Shown: one piece after another, positions 26,335 to 36,036 of the stretch
How the letters are laid out: the number at the start of each line of letters is the position of its first letter
Numbering within the stretch: the stretch's first letter is position 1
Notes under the pieces: generated by a model
Seen by the model: the letters and a program-made list of their open reading frames with translations, nothing else
Database searches by the model: none
Told to the model about the DNA's origin: nothing
NCBI GenBank assembly: GCA_018645475.1
Contig: JABGWU010000154.1
Coordinates: 1-59,560, forward strand
Length of the DNA: 59,560 bases
Source: Opitutia bacterium
Lineage (GTDB): Bacteria; Verrucomicrobiota; Verrucomicrobiia; Opitutales; Seribacteraceae
Direction: 5' to 3'
Made by a program: the position numbers and the translations under genes

Positions 26335-27719
26335 TTTTTGGATTCTTTGACTGGTTTATCTAAAAAGTCTTTTGGTGCCCGTGAGAGAAATTCCTCAATG
26401 TAAGAAGTTGTGGCCTCTCCTTGTCGAAAGGCGGGATCCAAAATAACGGCCTTTAAAAATTCGATGTTTGTATCTATACCGCGAATAATATATTCACTTA
26501 ATGCACGATACATCCGATCTAGTGCAATCTTGCGAGTTCTTCCGTAAGAAACCAATTTACAGATCATGCTGTCATAATGTGGGGACACTACATAACCCCC
26601 ATATGCATGTGAATCCACTCGGACTCCGTGACCTCCAGGGGCATAATAAAGATCAATAGTACCAGGTGAAGGCACAAAACCTTTTGAGGGATTTTCTGCA
26701 CAAATTCTACATTCAATAGCATGCTTATCCAAGCAAATATCTTTTTGGGAAAACTTAAGTCTCTGACCTGATGCAATTTGAATTTGTTCTTTAATGAGAT
26801 CAATTCCAGTAGCTTCCTCGGTCACAGCATGCTCTACCTGTATTCGAGTATTCATCTCAATGAAATAGAAGTTCCCTTTCGCATCAACTAGAAATTCAAT
26901 TGTACCCGCATTTACATAATTTGCCGCAGCGGCAGCCTTAAGTGCGGCTTTTCCCATTCTTGTCCTTAAGCTTTTATCAAGGAAAGGGGAGGGGGCTTCT
27001 TCAATAACTTTTTGATGTCTTCTTTGTACCGAGCAATCTCTTTCACCTAAGTGAACCATGTTACCGTGTTTATCTGCGAGAATTTGAAATTCAATATGTC
27101 GAGGATTTTCTAAATATTTTTCAACATAGAGTGAACCATCACCAAACGCTTTTTCTGCTTCCATTTTTGCGGAAAGAAATTCTTTAGCAAAAGAAACTGC
27201 ATTGTGTGCAATTCGCATTCCTCTTCCTCCTCCACCTGAGACAGCTTTAATTATGACAGGAAAGCCAATTTTTTGTGCAACTTTTGTGGCTTCTATTTCA
27301 TTGGCAAGAGGACCGTCACTGCCAGGGATTATAGGAACTCCAGCTTTTGCCACAGTCTCTCTTGCCACTGCCTTATCGCCCATCTTTTTAATAGTTTCTG
27401 AACGGGGACCAATAAACTCTATGTTACAAGATTCGCATTGTTCAGCAAATTCCGCATTTTCAGATAAAAATCCGTACCCCGGATGAATTGCATCAATATC
27501 ACCTATTTCTGCTGCACTAAGAATCCTGTCAGCCCTTAAGTAACTTTCTGATCCGATTGCGGGTCCAATACAAATAGCTTCATCTGCAAGTTGAACATGA
27601 AGAGATTGTTCATCCGCTTCAGAATAAACTGCAAGAGTATGAATTCCTAGTTCTCTACAGGCACGGACAATTCGAAGTGCTATCTCCCCCCTGTTTGCAA
27701 TGAGAATCTTTTTTATCAT
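26331..27719 (-). CDS. accC: acetyl-CoA carboxylase, biotin carboxylase subunit
   Basis: ATP-grasp enzyme that carboxylates biotin carried by AccB, the first half-reaction of malonyl-CoA formation for fatty acid synthesis. The 462 residues begin [52 protein letters not shown] (glycine-rich ATP loop), [36 protein letters not shown] and the C-terminal [20 protein letters not shown] are all conserved. ATG start, 11 nt after accB, and coupled to the Asp23 gene. The carboxyltransferase genes accA and accD are not in the window. birA, needed to biotinylate AccB, lies upstream in the same unidirectional run. Confidence 0.97.
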   Translation of the reverse strand: MIKKILIANRGEIALRIVRACRELGIHTLAVYSEADEQSLHVQLADEAICIGPAIGSESYLRADRILSAAEIGDIDAIHPGYGFLSENAEFAEQCESCNIEFIGPRSETIKKMGDKAVARETVAKAGVPIIPGSDGPLANEIEATKVAQKIGFPVIIKAVSGGGGRGMRIAHNAVSFAKEFLSAKMEAEKAFGDGSLYVEKYLENPRHIEFQILADKHGNMVHLGERDCSVQRRHQKVIEEAPSPFLDKSLRTRMGKAALKAAAAANYVNAGTIEFLVDAKGNFYFIEMNTRIQVEHAVTEEATGIDLIKEQIQIASGQRLKFSQKDICLDKHAIECRICAENPSKGFVPSPGTIDLYYAPGGHGVRVDSHAYGGYVVSPHYDSMICKLVSYGRTRKIALDRMYRALSEYIIRGIDTNIEFLKAVILDPAFRQGEATTSYIEEFLSRAPKDFLDKPVKESKK

Positions 27720-27730
27720 GGGTCAATCGT

Positions 27731-28177
27731 TTACTTGCGAATTTTAAACAATGGTTGTCCGTATTCTATGCTTACACTGTCCTCAACCAAAATTTCTAAA
27801 ATTTCTCCTCCAAGATCCGATTGAACTTCGTTCATAACTTTCATTGCCTCAACTATACATAATACATCCCCCTTTTTGATGATGTCTCCGACGGAAACGA
27901 AAGAAGGATCGTCTGGAGAAGGTTTTCTGTAAAATGTGCCCACCATAGGAGACTTAAAGGTGTAAGCACCGTCTTCGGTTGAACCTTCGGGCTTTTTAGG
28001 CAGATTTGGGGTAGGATGGGAGGGGGCCGTATTTTGTTCGTATTGGTGAACCTGTATTCCATTAGACTCACTTGGTCTACCTAAGCGTAGTTTTAAATCC
28101 TGAGTTTCAATTTCTAGATCGGTTAGATCAGATTTTTGCATAAGAGATATGATGCCTTTTAATTCGCTTAAGTCCAA
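27731..28177 (-). CDS. accB: acetyl-CoA carboxylase biotin carboxyl carrier protein
   Basis: A 148-residue biotin carrier subunit. A short N-terminal helical region (LKGIISLMQKSDLTDLEIE) and a proline-rich linker (APSHPTPNLPKKPEG) precede the biotinyl domain. That domain begins YTFKSPMVGTFYRKPSPDDP and holds the biotinylation motif VEAMKVMNEV, where the lysine is modified by BirA. No ATG lies at the expected place: the start is TTG at 28177 (8 nt after GGAGG) or the ATT just before it (28180). accC follows after 11 nt. Confidence 0.95.
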   Translation of the reverse strand: MDLSELKGIISLMQKSDLTDLEIETQDLKLRLGRPSESNGIQVHQYEQNTAPSHPTPNLPKKPEGSTEDGAYTFKSPMVGTFYRKPSPDDPSFVSVGDIIKKGDVLCIVEAMKVMNEVQSDLGGEILEILVEDSVSIEYGQPLFKIRK

Positions 28178-28185
28178 AATGAATT

Positions 28186-28194
28186 CCTCCTTTT
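28186..28194 (-). promoter_or_regulatory. accB: strong Shine-Dalgarno site of accB
   Basis: The minus strand reads AAAAGGAGG, a near-perfect anti-anti-Shine-Dalgarno match, 8 nt before TTG and 5 nt before ATT. It decides the accB start and contrasts with most genes in the window, which show no such site. Confidence 0.75.
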
Positions 28195-28270
28195 AATTAT
28201 TAAAGTTATGTTTCCATCAAAATCTATTTTGAAAATCATGCAACGATAGATTTTATTTCAAAATAAAGGT

Positions 28271-30862
28271 TTATTCTAATTGTCTAATTAAAATTTTCCA
28301 TTCTGGATTCATCCATGGACCAGTTATCTTTATTTCAGCAAGTGAGGAAAATGGATCTGCAAATTGGGCCAATTGCTTTATGAGTGGAATGGGTAAGTTG
28401 CCGATTAACTGTATTTTTGAAATGATGTTTAATTCCCCATTAATGAAGTTAAAAGTGCCTCTGTTTTCAATTTTTGAAAGAAGACCTGATAATATTATCT
28501 TATCAAATTGTATTTTATCATTTTCTAGTTCAAATAAACCGTCTATTTTGTTGAAATTTAATGTTCCAGTTGGAAAAGGAATAGGAATTTCAGATAATCC
28601 CTTGGACAGAAAACCCAATAATTGAAGTTTACTTAGTTCTTTGTCATATGCAGTGATTTTTCCAGTTCCTTTATATCCAGTAAAGTCACTTGAATAACCA
28701 CTTGCATTTAATTGAAAATCGATGACACCTTTTTCTGAAATAAAATTAAAATCATTTGCGTTTATAATTTCCAAGTTGTTCGCATTCTGAAAGTTTAAAA
28801 AAGAAGTGTAAACTTTCATGATATTTGCCTTAATCAATTCAAAATTTACAGAGATTAAGTTTTCGGGTTTATTAATTGATAAGTTAAATGAAAGAACTCC
28901 GTCTGAAAAACCTATGGATGGAAATTTAAGTTTAGTCTTATTAAAATCAGACGAAATCTGCCCTTTAAATCCAGTGAATTTGACATCATTCCATGTACCA
29001 TTTTGTTCAGTGAATAAATCGATTTTAAAGTTACCACCTGTTTGAGTAGCGTTATAATCGTTGTCAATTATTGGAATATTCCCGTTCGAATTAATAGAGA
29101 CAGCTGATAAGTTGAAATCGTTTAAGTAACTTTCTATCGTAGGACCAAATGCTAGTTTGCAATCGTTAAGTGGTAAAGTTCCTTTTAAAAAGTAGTCTAA
29201 ATATTTGCTATCATCTTCTGAGTTTTCATGAATAGATATTGCACCACTGAGTCTTCCTGACGAATGATCAAGGTTGTAAGTGTCAAGGGAAGTTGTGTTA
29301 TTGCCTACAGATAGTAATACATCTGTATTATCTATAAAAAAACCTTTATAATGAAAATTAATTCCGTTTATGATTCCAACAGTTATGTTTTCTGAATTTT
29401 GTTTCCAGTTTCCCGATATAACAAAATCTCCATGAGGTATATTGTTTTTATTAAATTTGAAATCATGCCATATTCGACTCCACCAATTACCAAACCAATT
29501 ATTAATGTTGGTGGGCATTAAATCTCCATTAAGAATAAATTCATAATTATATGGGTTCCAATCTTGGCTGTAAGTTCCATGAACTCTACTATCACCCATA
29601 ATGCAATCTATGTTATTCAGATTAAGAGAAAGATCTTGGTTGATATATCCTGTTGCATTGTAATCCCCGGACGGAGATTCTAAAATTGATAAATTAATTG
29701 CTTTTAATTTAATATAACTCACATGGGGAGAAGAGTTATCGACTTTATTAAAAAAATTGATATTAAAAGAATCACCATTTGCAAAATTATACTCTGAATT
29801 GTGTGCATTAATCTTTAGATTGAGGAATTTCGGGATTATTAAATTTTTTCCTGTAATTTCAGTAATTTTATTATTTTGTATGACGATATGATTAGAAATT
29901 TTCGTGCTATTAGAATTAGAAAAAAGATTGCAGTGACGAATCCCTGAATTGGAGAATGAATTAAAGCTTAAATTTGGTATTGTACCATAAAATTTTGATG
30001 TACTAATAATCTTTTGGATATCAATTTTTATAATATCGCTTAATTTAGACTGGTACTGAATGAAATTTTTAAGATAAGAAAATTTAAGATCTTGAATTTC
30101 AGGCAGTCCTTTGTAGTGTGGGAATTTAATACTCTCAGTCTTGAAGTTTAATTCGGCAAAATTTAGATTGAAATCATTGAATTTGCCATAACCTGACAAA
30201 CCATTGATATTGTTTCCTGTCGAGTCTTTCCTTAATTGTTTAAAATTAATCTGACCACCAATCTTTAATAAAATAGTTGCTAAAATTGTCGGTTTTAGTC
30301 GATTGAAATTGATTGGAATATTATTAGATATTTTCTCAATAAATCCAGAGAGTGAACTTTGTAATAATTGATTAGAGCTTTTCGAAAAATGATCCAAAAT
30401 ATCATATTCATTTACAATACCAGATACTATGAAATTACATAATCCAGATGATAAATGAAAATTTGTTATGATGTCATTGTGCTTCCGATAGCAATTTAAG
30501 TCATTAATTTCAAAATTATTAAATTTAACCTTATCAATGGTTAGTTTGTCTATTGATAATCTATTGAAAAGTGAGTTAATTGTAAAACTTGCATCGTGAA
30601 AAATGATAGTTTCTTTTTTGTGGTGATATGTTCCTTCATTAATAAAGATTGTATTTGGAAATTGATACTGTACTTTATTTAAGTTTAGGTTTTTAGATTT
30701 TAATACTAAATTTAGAGAATAATTTATTATTGATTTGGGAACATTGATTTTTAATGTTGATATAAAGAGAGTAAATGATTGTAAAAAAAGAGTAAGTAAT
30801 AAAAATACAATTAATTTATTTTTCTTCGAATAAGAGAGATTAAATGCTTTAGTTGGTTTCAA
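28271..30862 (-). CDS. AsmA-like envelope protein
   Basis: An 863-residue protein with one N-terminal membrane helix (LIVFLLLTLFLQSFTLFIST) and a long beta-strand-rich periplasmic part dominated by Asn, Ile, Ser, Phe and Lys. The C-terminal section resembles AsmA/YhdP-type repeats: GTLNFNKIDGLFELENDKIQ, LLSKIENRGTFNFINGELNI, GPWMNPEWKI. Such proteins form beta-groove bridges that move lipids between membranes. The role here is inferred from fold-like patterns, as overall similarity is low. TTG start overlapping the DUF4340 stop (TTGA). It closes the ABC-transporter module and is followed after 93 nt by accB. Confidence 0.72.
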   Translation of the reverse strand: MKPTKAFNLSYSKKNKLIVFLLLTLFLQSFTLFISTLKINVPKSIINYSLNLVLKSKNLNLNKVQYQFPNTIFINEGTYHHKKETIIFHDASFTINSLFNRLSIDKLTIDKVKFNNFEINDLNCYRKHNDIITNFHLSSGLCNFIVSGIVNEYDILDHFSKSSNQLLQSSLSGFIEKISNNIPINFNRLKPTILATILLKIGGQINFKQLRKDSTGNNINGLSGYGKFNDFNLNFAELNFKTESIKFPHYKGLPEIQDLKFSYLKNFIQYQSKLSDIIKIDIQKIISTSKFYGTIPNLSFNSFSNSGIRHCNLFSNSNSTKISNHIVIQNNKITEITGKNLIIPKFLNLKINAHNSEYNFANGDSFNINFFNKVDNSSPHVSYIKLKAINLSILESPSGDYNATGYINQDLSLNLNNIDCIMGDSRVHGTYSQDWNPYNYEFILNGDLMPTNINNWFGNWWSRIWHDFKFNKNNIPHGDFVISGNWKQNSENITVGIINGINFHYKGFFIDNTDVLLSVGNNTTSLDTYNLDHSSGRLSGAISIHENSEDDSKYLDYFLKGTLPLNDCKLAFGPTIESYLNDFNLSAVSINSNGNIPIIDNDYNATQTGGNFKIDLFTEQNGTWNDVKFTGFKGQISSDFNKTKLKFPSIGFSDGVLSFNLSINKPENLISVNFELIKANIMKVYTSFLNFQNANNLEIINANDFNFISEKGVIDFQLNASGYSSDFTGYKGTGKITAYDKELSKLQLLGFLSKGLSEIPIPFPTGTLNFNKIDGLFELENDKIQFDKIILSGLLSKIENRGTFNFINGELNIISKIQLIGNLPIPLIKQLAQFADPFSSLAEIKITGPWMNPEWKILIRQLE

Positions 30863-32625
30863 TTACTAGTGCTATTAGAATTCTTTTTAAGTGACAAAAT
30901 TCGATTTATTAAGTTAATTGGTAAATTAAATGTTAAATTACTATCTGTAAATTTACCAACTAACTTATTTGCTCCAAGTACATCGCTAGTCATGATTGTG
31001 AGTTCATTCCTTGTTCTGTTATTATCTTGTTGGTTTAGAAGGATTTTATAACGCCATGGTACCCAATCTCCGTCATTCCAAGTTCCATCTTCTTTACCTT
31101 CGTTACTCAAAAACGATTGTACTTTTAAATTTTTAAATTCCTTGTGAAGTGAGTCGTCAATATCTGAGCGAGTATTTTTTATGGTTCGATTTGACTCTAA
31201 GTCAATTATTTCAATGTTATTAATTTTTTTGTTATTAATGACATTTCGATCCTTTAATTCATAGATCATTAATTCTAAGACTTTATTAAGTTCATCATCA
31301 ACAAGACAAAGAAGAGAGTTTTCGACGCTAAATATCTTCCAGAGTGATGCATTTAATTTGTTTTTGTTAATCAATACTGTTCGTATAGATGTATCATTAC
31401 AGTGTGCTTGTATAACATAGTTATCTTCAAATTTATTAATCGACTTCAGTTCATTTTGAGATGGATTAAAAGAAAGGAATTCTTTGATTTCAATAGAATT
31501 CAAGTTTTGTAACAATGTAATTATATTTGCATAATCTCCATTATAAATTGAACCTGGTTCTGTTTTAATGATCCAATTATCTTTGGTAATTTTAACTAAC
31601 TCGAAATTGTTGTATTTGTTTATAATTTTTAATTTACTTAATTTTTCTGTGTTTAATTGGAAGATACTTCTTTCTCTCAATTTTGTGCTCCAATTCGAAA
31701 AGTTCGTTAGGAAATTCTCACTTATTTTGAAAAGATGTGGTGAATAACTTGATTTACATAAGCGAAATGGTGTGGAATCAGTATTATATTCTTTGCTAAC
31801 ATTAAACTCATGTTTTTTTCCAGAGTTATTGATTGTAAAGTTTAAAGTCCATCGGTCTTGAATATTATCATGTGTTATATTGTTTTCATCTTTTACAAAT
31901 TCTGAAATTTGTTCTGAAAGTATATTATTTATCAAAAATCTGACTTGATCATCGTTTGCTTTTGCTTTGAAGGGTTCTCTGAAGTGCCAACCATTTTGAT
32001 GTTTAACTATCGAAGTTGTTGTTGTGGAATTATTATTTGATTTAAATGACACAGTAATATCGTCTATTTCGTATAATCCGCATCTTATTAAATTCGTATC
32101 AGCCCAACCTTTTAATGGTATATTAACTAACTCTTTAATTTGTTCCGATACTCTCCATATTTTAGCACTCTCTTTATTTGCATAATCAATAATACAATAG
32201 ATGAACTTTTTGTCTCTTGTGGATTTTCCTAGTTGAATCGTTGTCGTATTTTTTGCTCTATGCAAAACTATTCTTGGCGAATGTTCATTTATCCCATAAT
32301 CATTTATAATTTCGCCTCTTTCAGAAATTTCCTGAACGGTGAAAATTTCTGAAAAACTAAGATGAGAAAATATTGTTTTGAAATTTGAGATTGAGTAATT
32401 ATCGACTTTCCAAGCGAATGGTGATGTAATATCCCATGTAAAATCTTTTTTAACAACTGTAACTTTTTTATCATTATTTGAAATATCGATTCGATAAACT
32501 TTACTTAGGTCTGTTATTTCATGCTGTAATTTGTATTTATCTATCGTGCTATTATCGATTTTATAATATATGAATAATATAAAAATTATGTTCAAAACAA
32601 TAAGTGTTGTTTTAATATTTCTCAT
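30859..32625 (-). CDS. DUF4340 domain membrane-anchored protein
   Basis: A 588-residue protein: one N-terminal membrane helix (TTLIVLNIIFILFIYYKID) and repeated DUF4340-like modules. Examples are VYRIDISNNDKKVTVVKKDF followed by W.I..P, a segment near VSFKSNNNSTTTTSIVKHQN then GWHFREPFKAKANDDQVRF, and KLKIINKYNNFELVKITKDN. The pattern 'residue run, W.I..P...AD...v..li..l' is diagnostic of this domain. In many PVC and related genomes DUF4340 proteins follow GldF/GldG-like genes, as here. Function is unknown; a periplasmic partner of the transporter is the natural inference. It directly abuts the upstream GldG-like stop and overlaps the AsmA-like gene. Confidence 0.82.
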   Translation of the reverse strand: MRNIKTTLIVLNIIFILFIYYKIDNSTIDKYKLQHEITDLSKVYRIDISNNDKKVTVVKKDFTWDITSPFAWKVDNYSISNFKTIFSHLSFSEIFTVQEISERGEIINDYGINEHSPRIVLHRAKNTTTIQLGKSTRDKKFIYCIIDYANKESAKIWRVSEQIKELVNIPLKGWADTNLIRCGLYEIDDITVSFKSNNNSTTTTSIVKHQNGWHFREPFKAKANDDQVRFLINNILSEQISEFVKDENNITHDNIQDRWTLNFTINNSGKKHEFNVSKEYNTDSTPFRLCKSSYSPHLFKISENFLTNFSNWSTKLRERSIFQLNTEKLSKLKIINKYNNFELVKITKDNWIIKTEPGSIYNGDYANIITLLQNLNSIEIKEFLSFNPSQNELKSINKFEDNYVIQAHCNDTSIRTVLINKNKLNASLWKIFSVENSLLCLVDDELNKVLELMIYELKDRNVINNKKINNIEIIDLESNRTIKNTRSDIDDSLHKEFKNLKVQSFLSNEGKEDGTWNDGDWVPWRYKILLNQQDNNRTRNELTIMTSDVLGANKLVGKFTDSNLTFNLPINLINRILSLKKNSNSTSN

Positions 32626-34227
32626 TTATAGTTCTTTTCTTAACCAACTTACAAAGGCACCTAGAATGGCTATGCATAAAGGTATTATCCCCAGACTGTA
32701 TAATAATTTTGTGAACTCATTTTCATTCATATTTAAGCTATACAGGTTTAACTTTTGTGGTTTTATGTCTAACAGGTTGGTTTCGTCTAACATCCAATTA
32801 AATATATTTTTGCACAATATTCTATTACCGCTGTTTTCTTTTAATCTTCTATTTGTGAATATTTTCGAACTTCCGACAACTACGAGTTTTCCTCGAGATG
32901 AATATTCATTATGATTGTTTTTGTATTCTGAGGTCGCGACTACTGGTACTGGTCCCTCCATATCCAAAATATCATTTTTAATAGGAGGGGATTTCCTATT
33001 TGTCCATGACGACAATGCCCACGAACTTTTCGATGAATATAGCACTTCTTGAGTTATGAAATTTATATTATCATTTGACGCTAATTCAACTGGTCTCATC
33101 CTTGTACTAAGTATTGAAAATCTACCTTCCTTGAGTTTGTCTGTTATTTTATGGGATTGATCTTTCGCATAAGTTTTTAATGAATAATCACCCGTGAAGA
33201 TATCGAAATTATTTTGATCAGGATCATGGATTAACATGTCGTGGCAACGAATACCCCATTCTTTAAAAACGCCTCTTAGACCAAATGCTGGTCTGTCGAT
33301 CATTGATATTTCTTCGATCGGGTCAAGGGCCACTAATAGTCTTCCTTTTTCCAAATTAATAAAATCTCTTAAAAGTGAAATTTCCTTATCTTGAAAAGTT
33401 CCTTTAGGACCTGTTATGATAATTAATTTTGCATCATCAGGAATTGTGCTAGTGGTCGATAAATCTAAAGACGAAACTTTAATATTTTTATCTTCAATCA
33501 AACTTCTCATCTCTGAAAATCCATTATGTGGGTTAATGTCTGATGGACTACCTTCTCCATGCCCTCTTGTAAAGTATGCCGTGTTTCTTTTTTCTTTTCT
33601 TGCCGCAACATCCAAAATCGAATTAAGAATAATCTGTTCACCCCGAAATTCACTAGGTTCAAGTATTCCATTATTTGTTTCCTTCCAGTTTTTATAAAAT
33701 CCTGATTCCCATATGGACTCTCTTGCTAGTGAATCTTTAGATCTGAAAATATTACTTGAATCTAAAACATTTGTCCCATCCACATCACGGTATTTATATA
33801 TAACTTTTTTAGCACCTGTTGGTGTCATAATTATTATTTGATTTCTTTCTGTGATTTGGTACCTTTGGATTAACTCTGAGGATGGAATTGCTGTGTCTAT
33901 GTTTATTCTATGAATTCTAATTGGATACTTAGATTTTGCGTTTTCAAATGATGTAAATAGGAGATTAAAATCTAGGATTAACTTTTGTACTATTTTAGGC
34001 AGTTCGTTATTTTCTGGAATTGTAATTACTATATCAACCGGTGTTATAATTTTACTTAGTCGACTAATTGTTTCTGGTGAAAGTGAATATCTTGAATCTT
34101 TAGTAATATCTAGATTTAATTTTATATTAGAAATTAAAAAATTAACGCACAATAAAAGTGAAATTAACAGGATGATCGATACCCAAATATCAATCTTTTT
34201 ATTTCTTTTAGCTTCCTTGAAATCCAC
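32626..34227 (-). CDS. GldG-like ABC transporter auxiliary protein
   Basis: A 533-residue protein with an N-terminal helix (IWVSIILLISLLLCVNFLIS) followed by LNLDITKDSRYSLSPETISR, the hallmark entry of the GldG/ABC_transp_aux family. VDIVITIPENNELP, GRLLVALDPIEE and GKLVVVGSSKIFTNR come later, and a C-terminal membrane helix (LGIIPLCIAILGAFVSWL) closes it. The GTG start shares one base with the upstream permease stop (TAGTG). GldG with GldA and GldF forms an ABC transporter required for gliding in Flavobacterium; outside Bacteroidota its substrate is unknown. Gliding itself should not be assumed here. Confidence 0.85.
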   Translation of the reverse strand: MDFKEAKRNKKIDIWVSIILLISLLLCVNFLISNIKLNLDITKDSRYSLSPETISRLSKIITPVDIVITIPENNELPKIVQKLILDFNLLFTSFENAKSKYPIRIHRINIDTAIPSSELIQRYQITERNQIIIMTPTGAKKVIYKYRDVDGTNVLDSSNIFRSKDSLARESIWESGFYKNWKETNNGILEPSEFRGEQIILNSILDVAARKEKRNTAYFTRGHGEGSPSDINPHNGFSEMRSLIEDKNIKVSSLDLSTTSTIPDDAKLIIITGPKGTFQDKEISLLRDFINLEKGRLLVALDPIEEISMIDRPAFGLRGVFKEWGIRCHDMLIHDPDQNNFDIFTGDYSLKTYAKDQSHKITDKLKEGRFSILSTRMRPVELASNDNINFITQEVLYSSKSSWALSSWTNRKSPPIKNDILDMEGPVPVVATSEYKNNHNEYSSRGKLVVVGSSKIFTNRRLKENSGNRILCKNIFNWMLDETNLLDIKPQKLNLYSLNMNENEFTKLLYSLGIIPLCIAILGAFVSWLRKEL

Positions 34228-35003
34228 TATCTATGAATTCTGTTAATTTGAATTGTGGTTAAAACAATGCAAAATATTGTTATAGTGAACTGATGTAATA
34301 CTGTTGGAATGTCAATTAATCCAACTGCAAATTGTTCAAGTTTATTTAAACCATTCATTGTTGAATTTATTGAAAGGTATAATATATCAAGTAAATCATT
34401 CTTATCATAACTGAAATTTCTACCGAATAAATAGGCCATACATGAAATATATAATGTTAAAATTGTAAATGTTAACATACCCGCTACCATTTGATTTTTT
34501 GTTAATGAACTAGCGAAAATTCCAATTGAAGTAAAACTCGCTCCGAACATTGATATGAATAATGCATTTCCTAGCCAAATCTCCTTTTCGTTAAATCCTA
34601 AATTTTGTCCTTGTACAGGAAATAAAATTGATAGGATGAATGGATAACCAAATGCTAATAGAACTATCAACAAAAAAAATAAATAGCATGCACACCATTT
34701 ACCTACTACAACCATTGAATTACTAATTGGAGTTGAAATGAGTGTTTCTAATGTTCCTAATCTTCTCTCCTCCGAGAAAGACCTCATAGTTATGAACGGA
34801 ATTAATGCAGGCGATCCGAACAATAGTCCAACTACGAGTGAAGATAATGGTGGCAATATCCAATCTGTATATACAAAACTCTCAATGAAAAACCTAAAAC
34901 CAATTGCAAGTAATGATAAAAAGTAAAATGTCGCTACATAGGTACCAGAGGATATGAAAAGTGAAAAAAGTTCATATCTTAATATTATCCAGAATTGTCT
35001 CAT
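34227..35003 (-). CDS. GldF-like ABC-2 type permease
   Basis: A 258-residue integral membrane protein with six predicted helices, typical of ABC-2 permeases. Signature elements are the N-terminal FWIILRYELFSLFISSGTYV, the loop ALIPFITMRSFSEERRLGTL with ETLISTPISNSMVVVGKW, and GASFTSIGIFASSLTKNQ. The SEER..GTLE.L...P motif is shared by GldF and related permeases. It lies 19 nt after the ATPase gene and shares one base with the GldG-like gene. It should form the membrane channel of the complex with the adjacent ATPase. Confidence 0.9.
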   Translation of the reverse strand: MRQFWIILRYELFSLFISSGTYVATFYFLSLLAIGFRFFIESFVYTDWILPPLSSLVVGLLFGSPALIPFITMRSFSEERRLGTLETLISTPISNSMVVVGKWCACYLFFLLIVLLAFGYPFILSILFPVQGQNLGFNEKEIWLGNALFISMFGASFTSIGIFASSLTKNQMVAGMLTFTILTLYISCMAYLFGRNFSYDKNDLLDILYLSINSTMNGLNKLEQFAVGLIDIPTVLHQFTITIFCIVLTTIQINRIHR

Positions 35004-35022
35004 TCTTTTTGTAAAAGTTTCA

Positions 35023-36033
35023 TTAGGTTAACATATTTCTATTCTTACTTTCCGATCTTTCCCAATTTTCCTTGGTTGCTCTCAGGAATATAGTTTCAAG
35101 ATCAGGTCTCGTAATTTGAAATTCGTAAATTCTCAAATTTGGTTCTTCAACAAGTGATTTTACAATATCTTCCGCTTTATTATCTCTGTTGCTTGTTGCA
35201 AAAATAAATCTTCTTTTTCCAGATGTTTCAACTGGGTCGTCATGTAATAATTCGCAAGATGAATCAATTTGTCTAACCTTTTTTTGAATATTAATTTTAT
35301 CACCTAAGGCGACAATTTCAAAAATAGTTTTGTCAACAAATCTTTCCTGTAAATTATATAAGGAACCTTCTGCTACAATCTGACCATGACTTAAAATAAT
35401 CATGCGGTCACAGCATGCTTCAACCTCGGATAAAATATGACTAGAAAGTAAAAATGAGACTTCCCCTCTAAGCCTTTCCATCATTTTCCTTGTAATTGCA
35501 GATTGTTGTGGATCCAATCCGATTGTTGGTTCGTCTAATATAACCAGTCTTGGTTCATTTAATAGTGCATCTGCAATTCCTACTCTTTGGCGGAAGCCTT
35601 TCGATAAATTTCCAATTTTTCTTTCCGAAATTTTTCTTTCTAAATCACAAATTTCTAATACTACCTTGGTTCTTTCTCTTAGTCTGCTGCCTTCAAGACC
35701 TTTTAGCAAAGCTCTAAACTTAAGATATTCAATAACTCTTAGGTCTTCAGGTAGTGGGTTGTTTTCGGCTAAATAACCTATGTGGTTTCTAACTTGCCCT
35801 TCTTCTTCTGCTAGATCTACTCCACATACTTTCGCTTCTCCTGAATCTGCCGGTATGAGACCTGAAAGAATTTTTAATGTAGTACTTTTACCAGCACCGT
35901 TTGGACCTAGAAAGCCAACTATTTCCCCTTTTCCTATTGAGAAACTAATACCATTGAGTGCATTGATACTTCCATACTTTTTTTTGAGGTTTAATACCTC
36001 AATTATGGGCAATGGTTTGTTCTCTGCACTCAT
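35023..36033 (-). CDS. GldA-like ABC transporter ATP-binding protein
   Basis: A 336-residue ABC ATPase. Walker A is GPNGAGKST, the Q-loop is in HIGYLAENNPLPEDLRV, the signature motif is LSKGFRQRVGIADALL, Walker B is RLVILDEPTIGLDP and the H-loop is LLSSHILSEVE. A C-terminal accessory domain ends near LRIYEFQITRPDLETIFLRA, as in GldA/NatA-like exporters. It follows coaX by only 3 nt, so the transporter genes are likely transcribed with the cofactor genes guaB-purA-nadC-birA-coaX. The substrate is unknown. Confidence 0.92.
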   Translation of the reverse strand: MSAENKPLPIIEVLNLKKKYGSINALNGISFSIGKGEIVGFLGPNGAGKSTTLKILSGLIPADSGEAKVCGVDLAEEEGQVRNHIGYLAENNPLPEDLRVIEYLKFRALLKGLEGSRLRERTKVVLEICDLERKISERKIGNLSKGFRQRVGIADALLNEPRLVILDEPTIGLDPQQSAITRKMMERLRGEVSFLLSSHILSEVEACCDRMIILSHGQIVAEGSLYNLQERFVDKTIFEIVALGDKINIQKKVRQIDSSCELLHDDPVETSGKRRFIFATSNRDNKAEDIVKSLVEEPNLRIYEFQITRPDLETIFLRATKENWERSESKNRNMLT

Positions 36034-36036
36034 TGA

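Noticed and set aside
28271-35003. AT-rich stretch with Asn/Ile/Lys-rich proteins as a possible transferred island
   Set aside because: mreD and mrdA show a similar bias, the genes are tightly coupled to coaX and there are no mobility genes or boundaries. More likely local composition and relaxed envelope-protein constraint.
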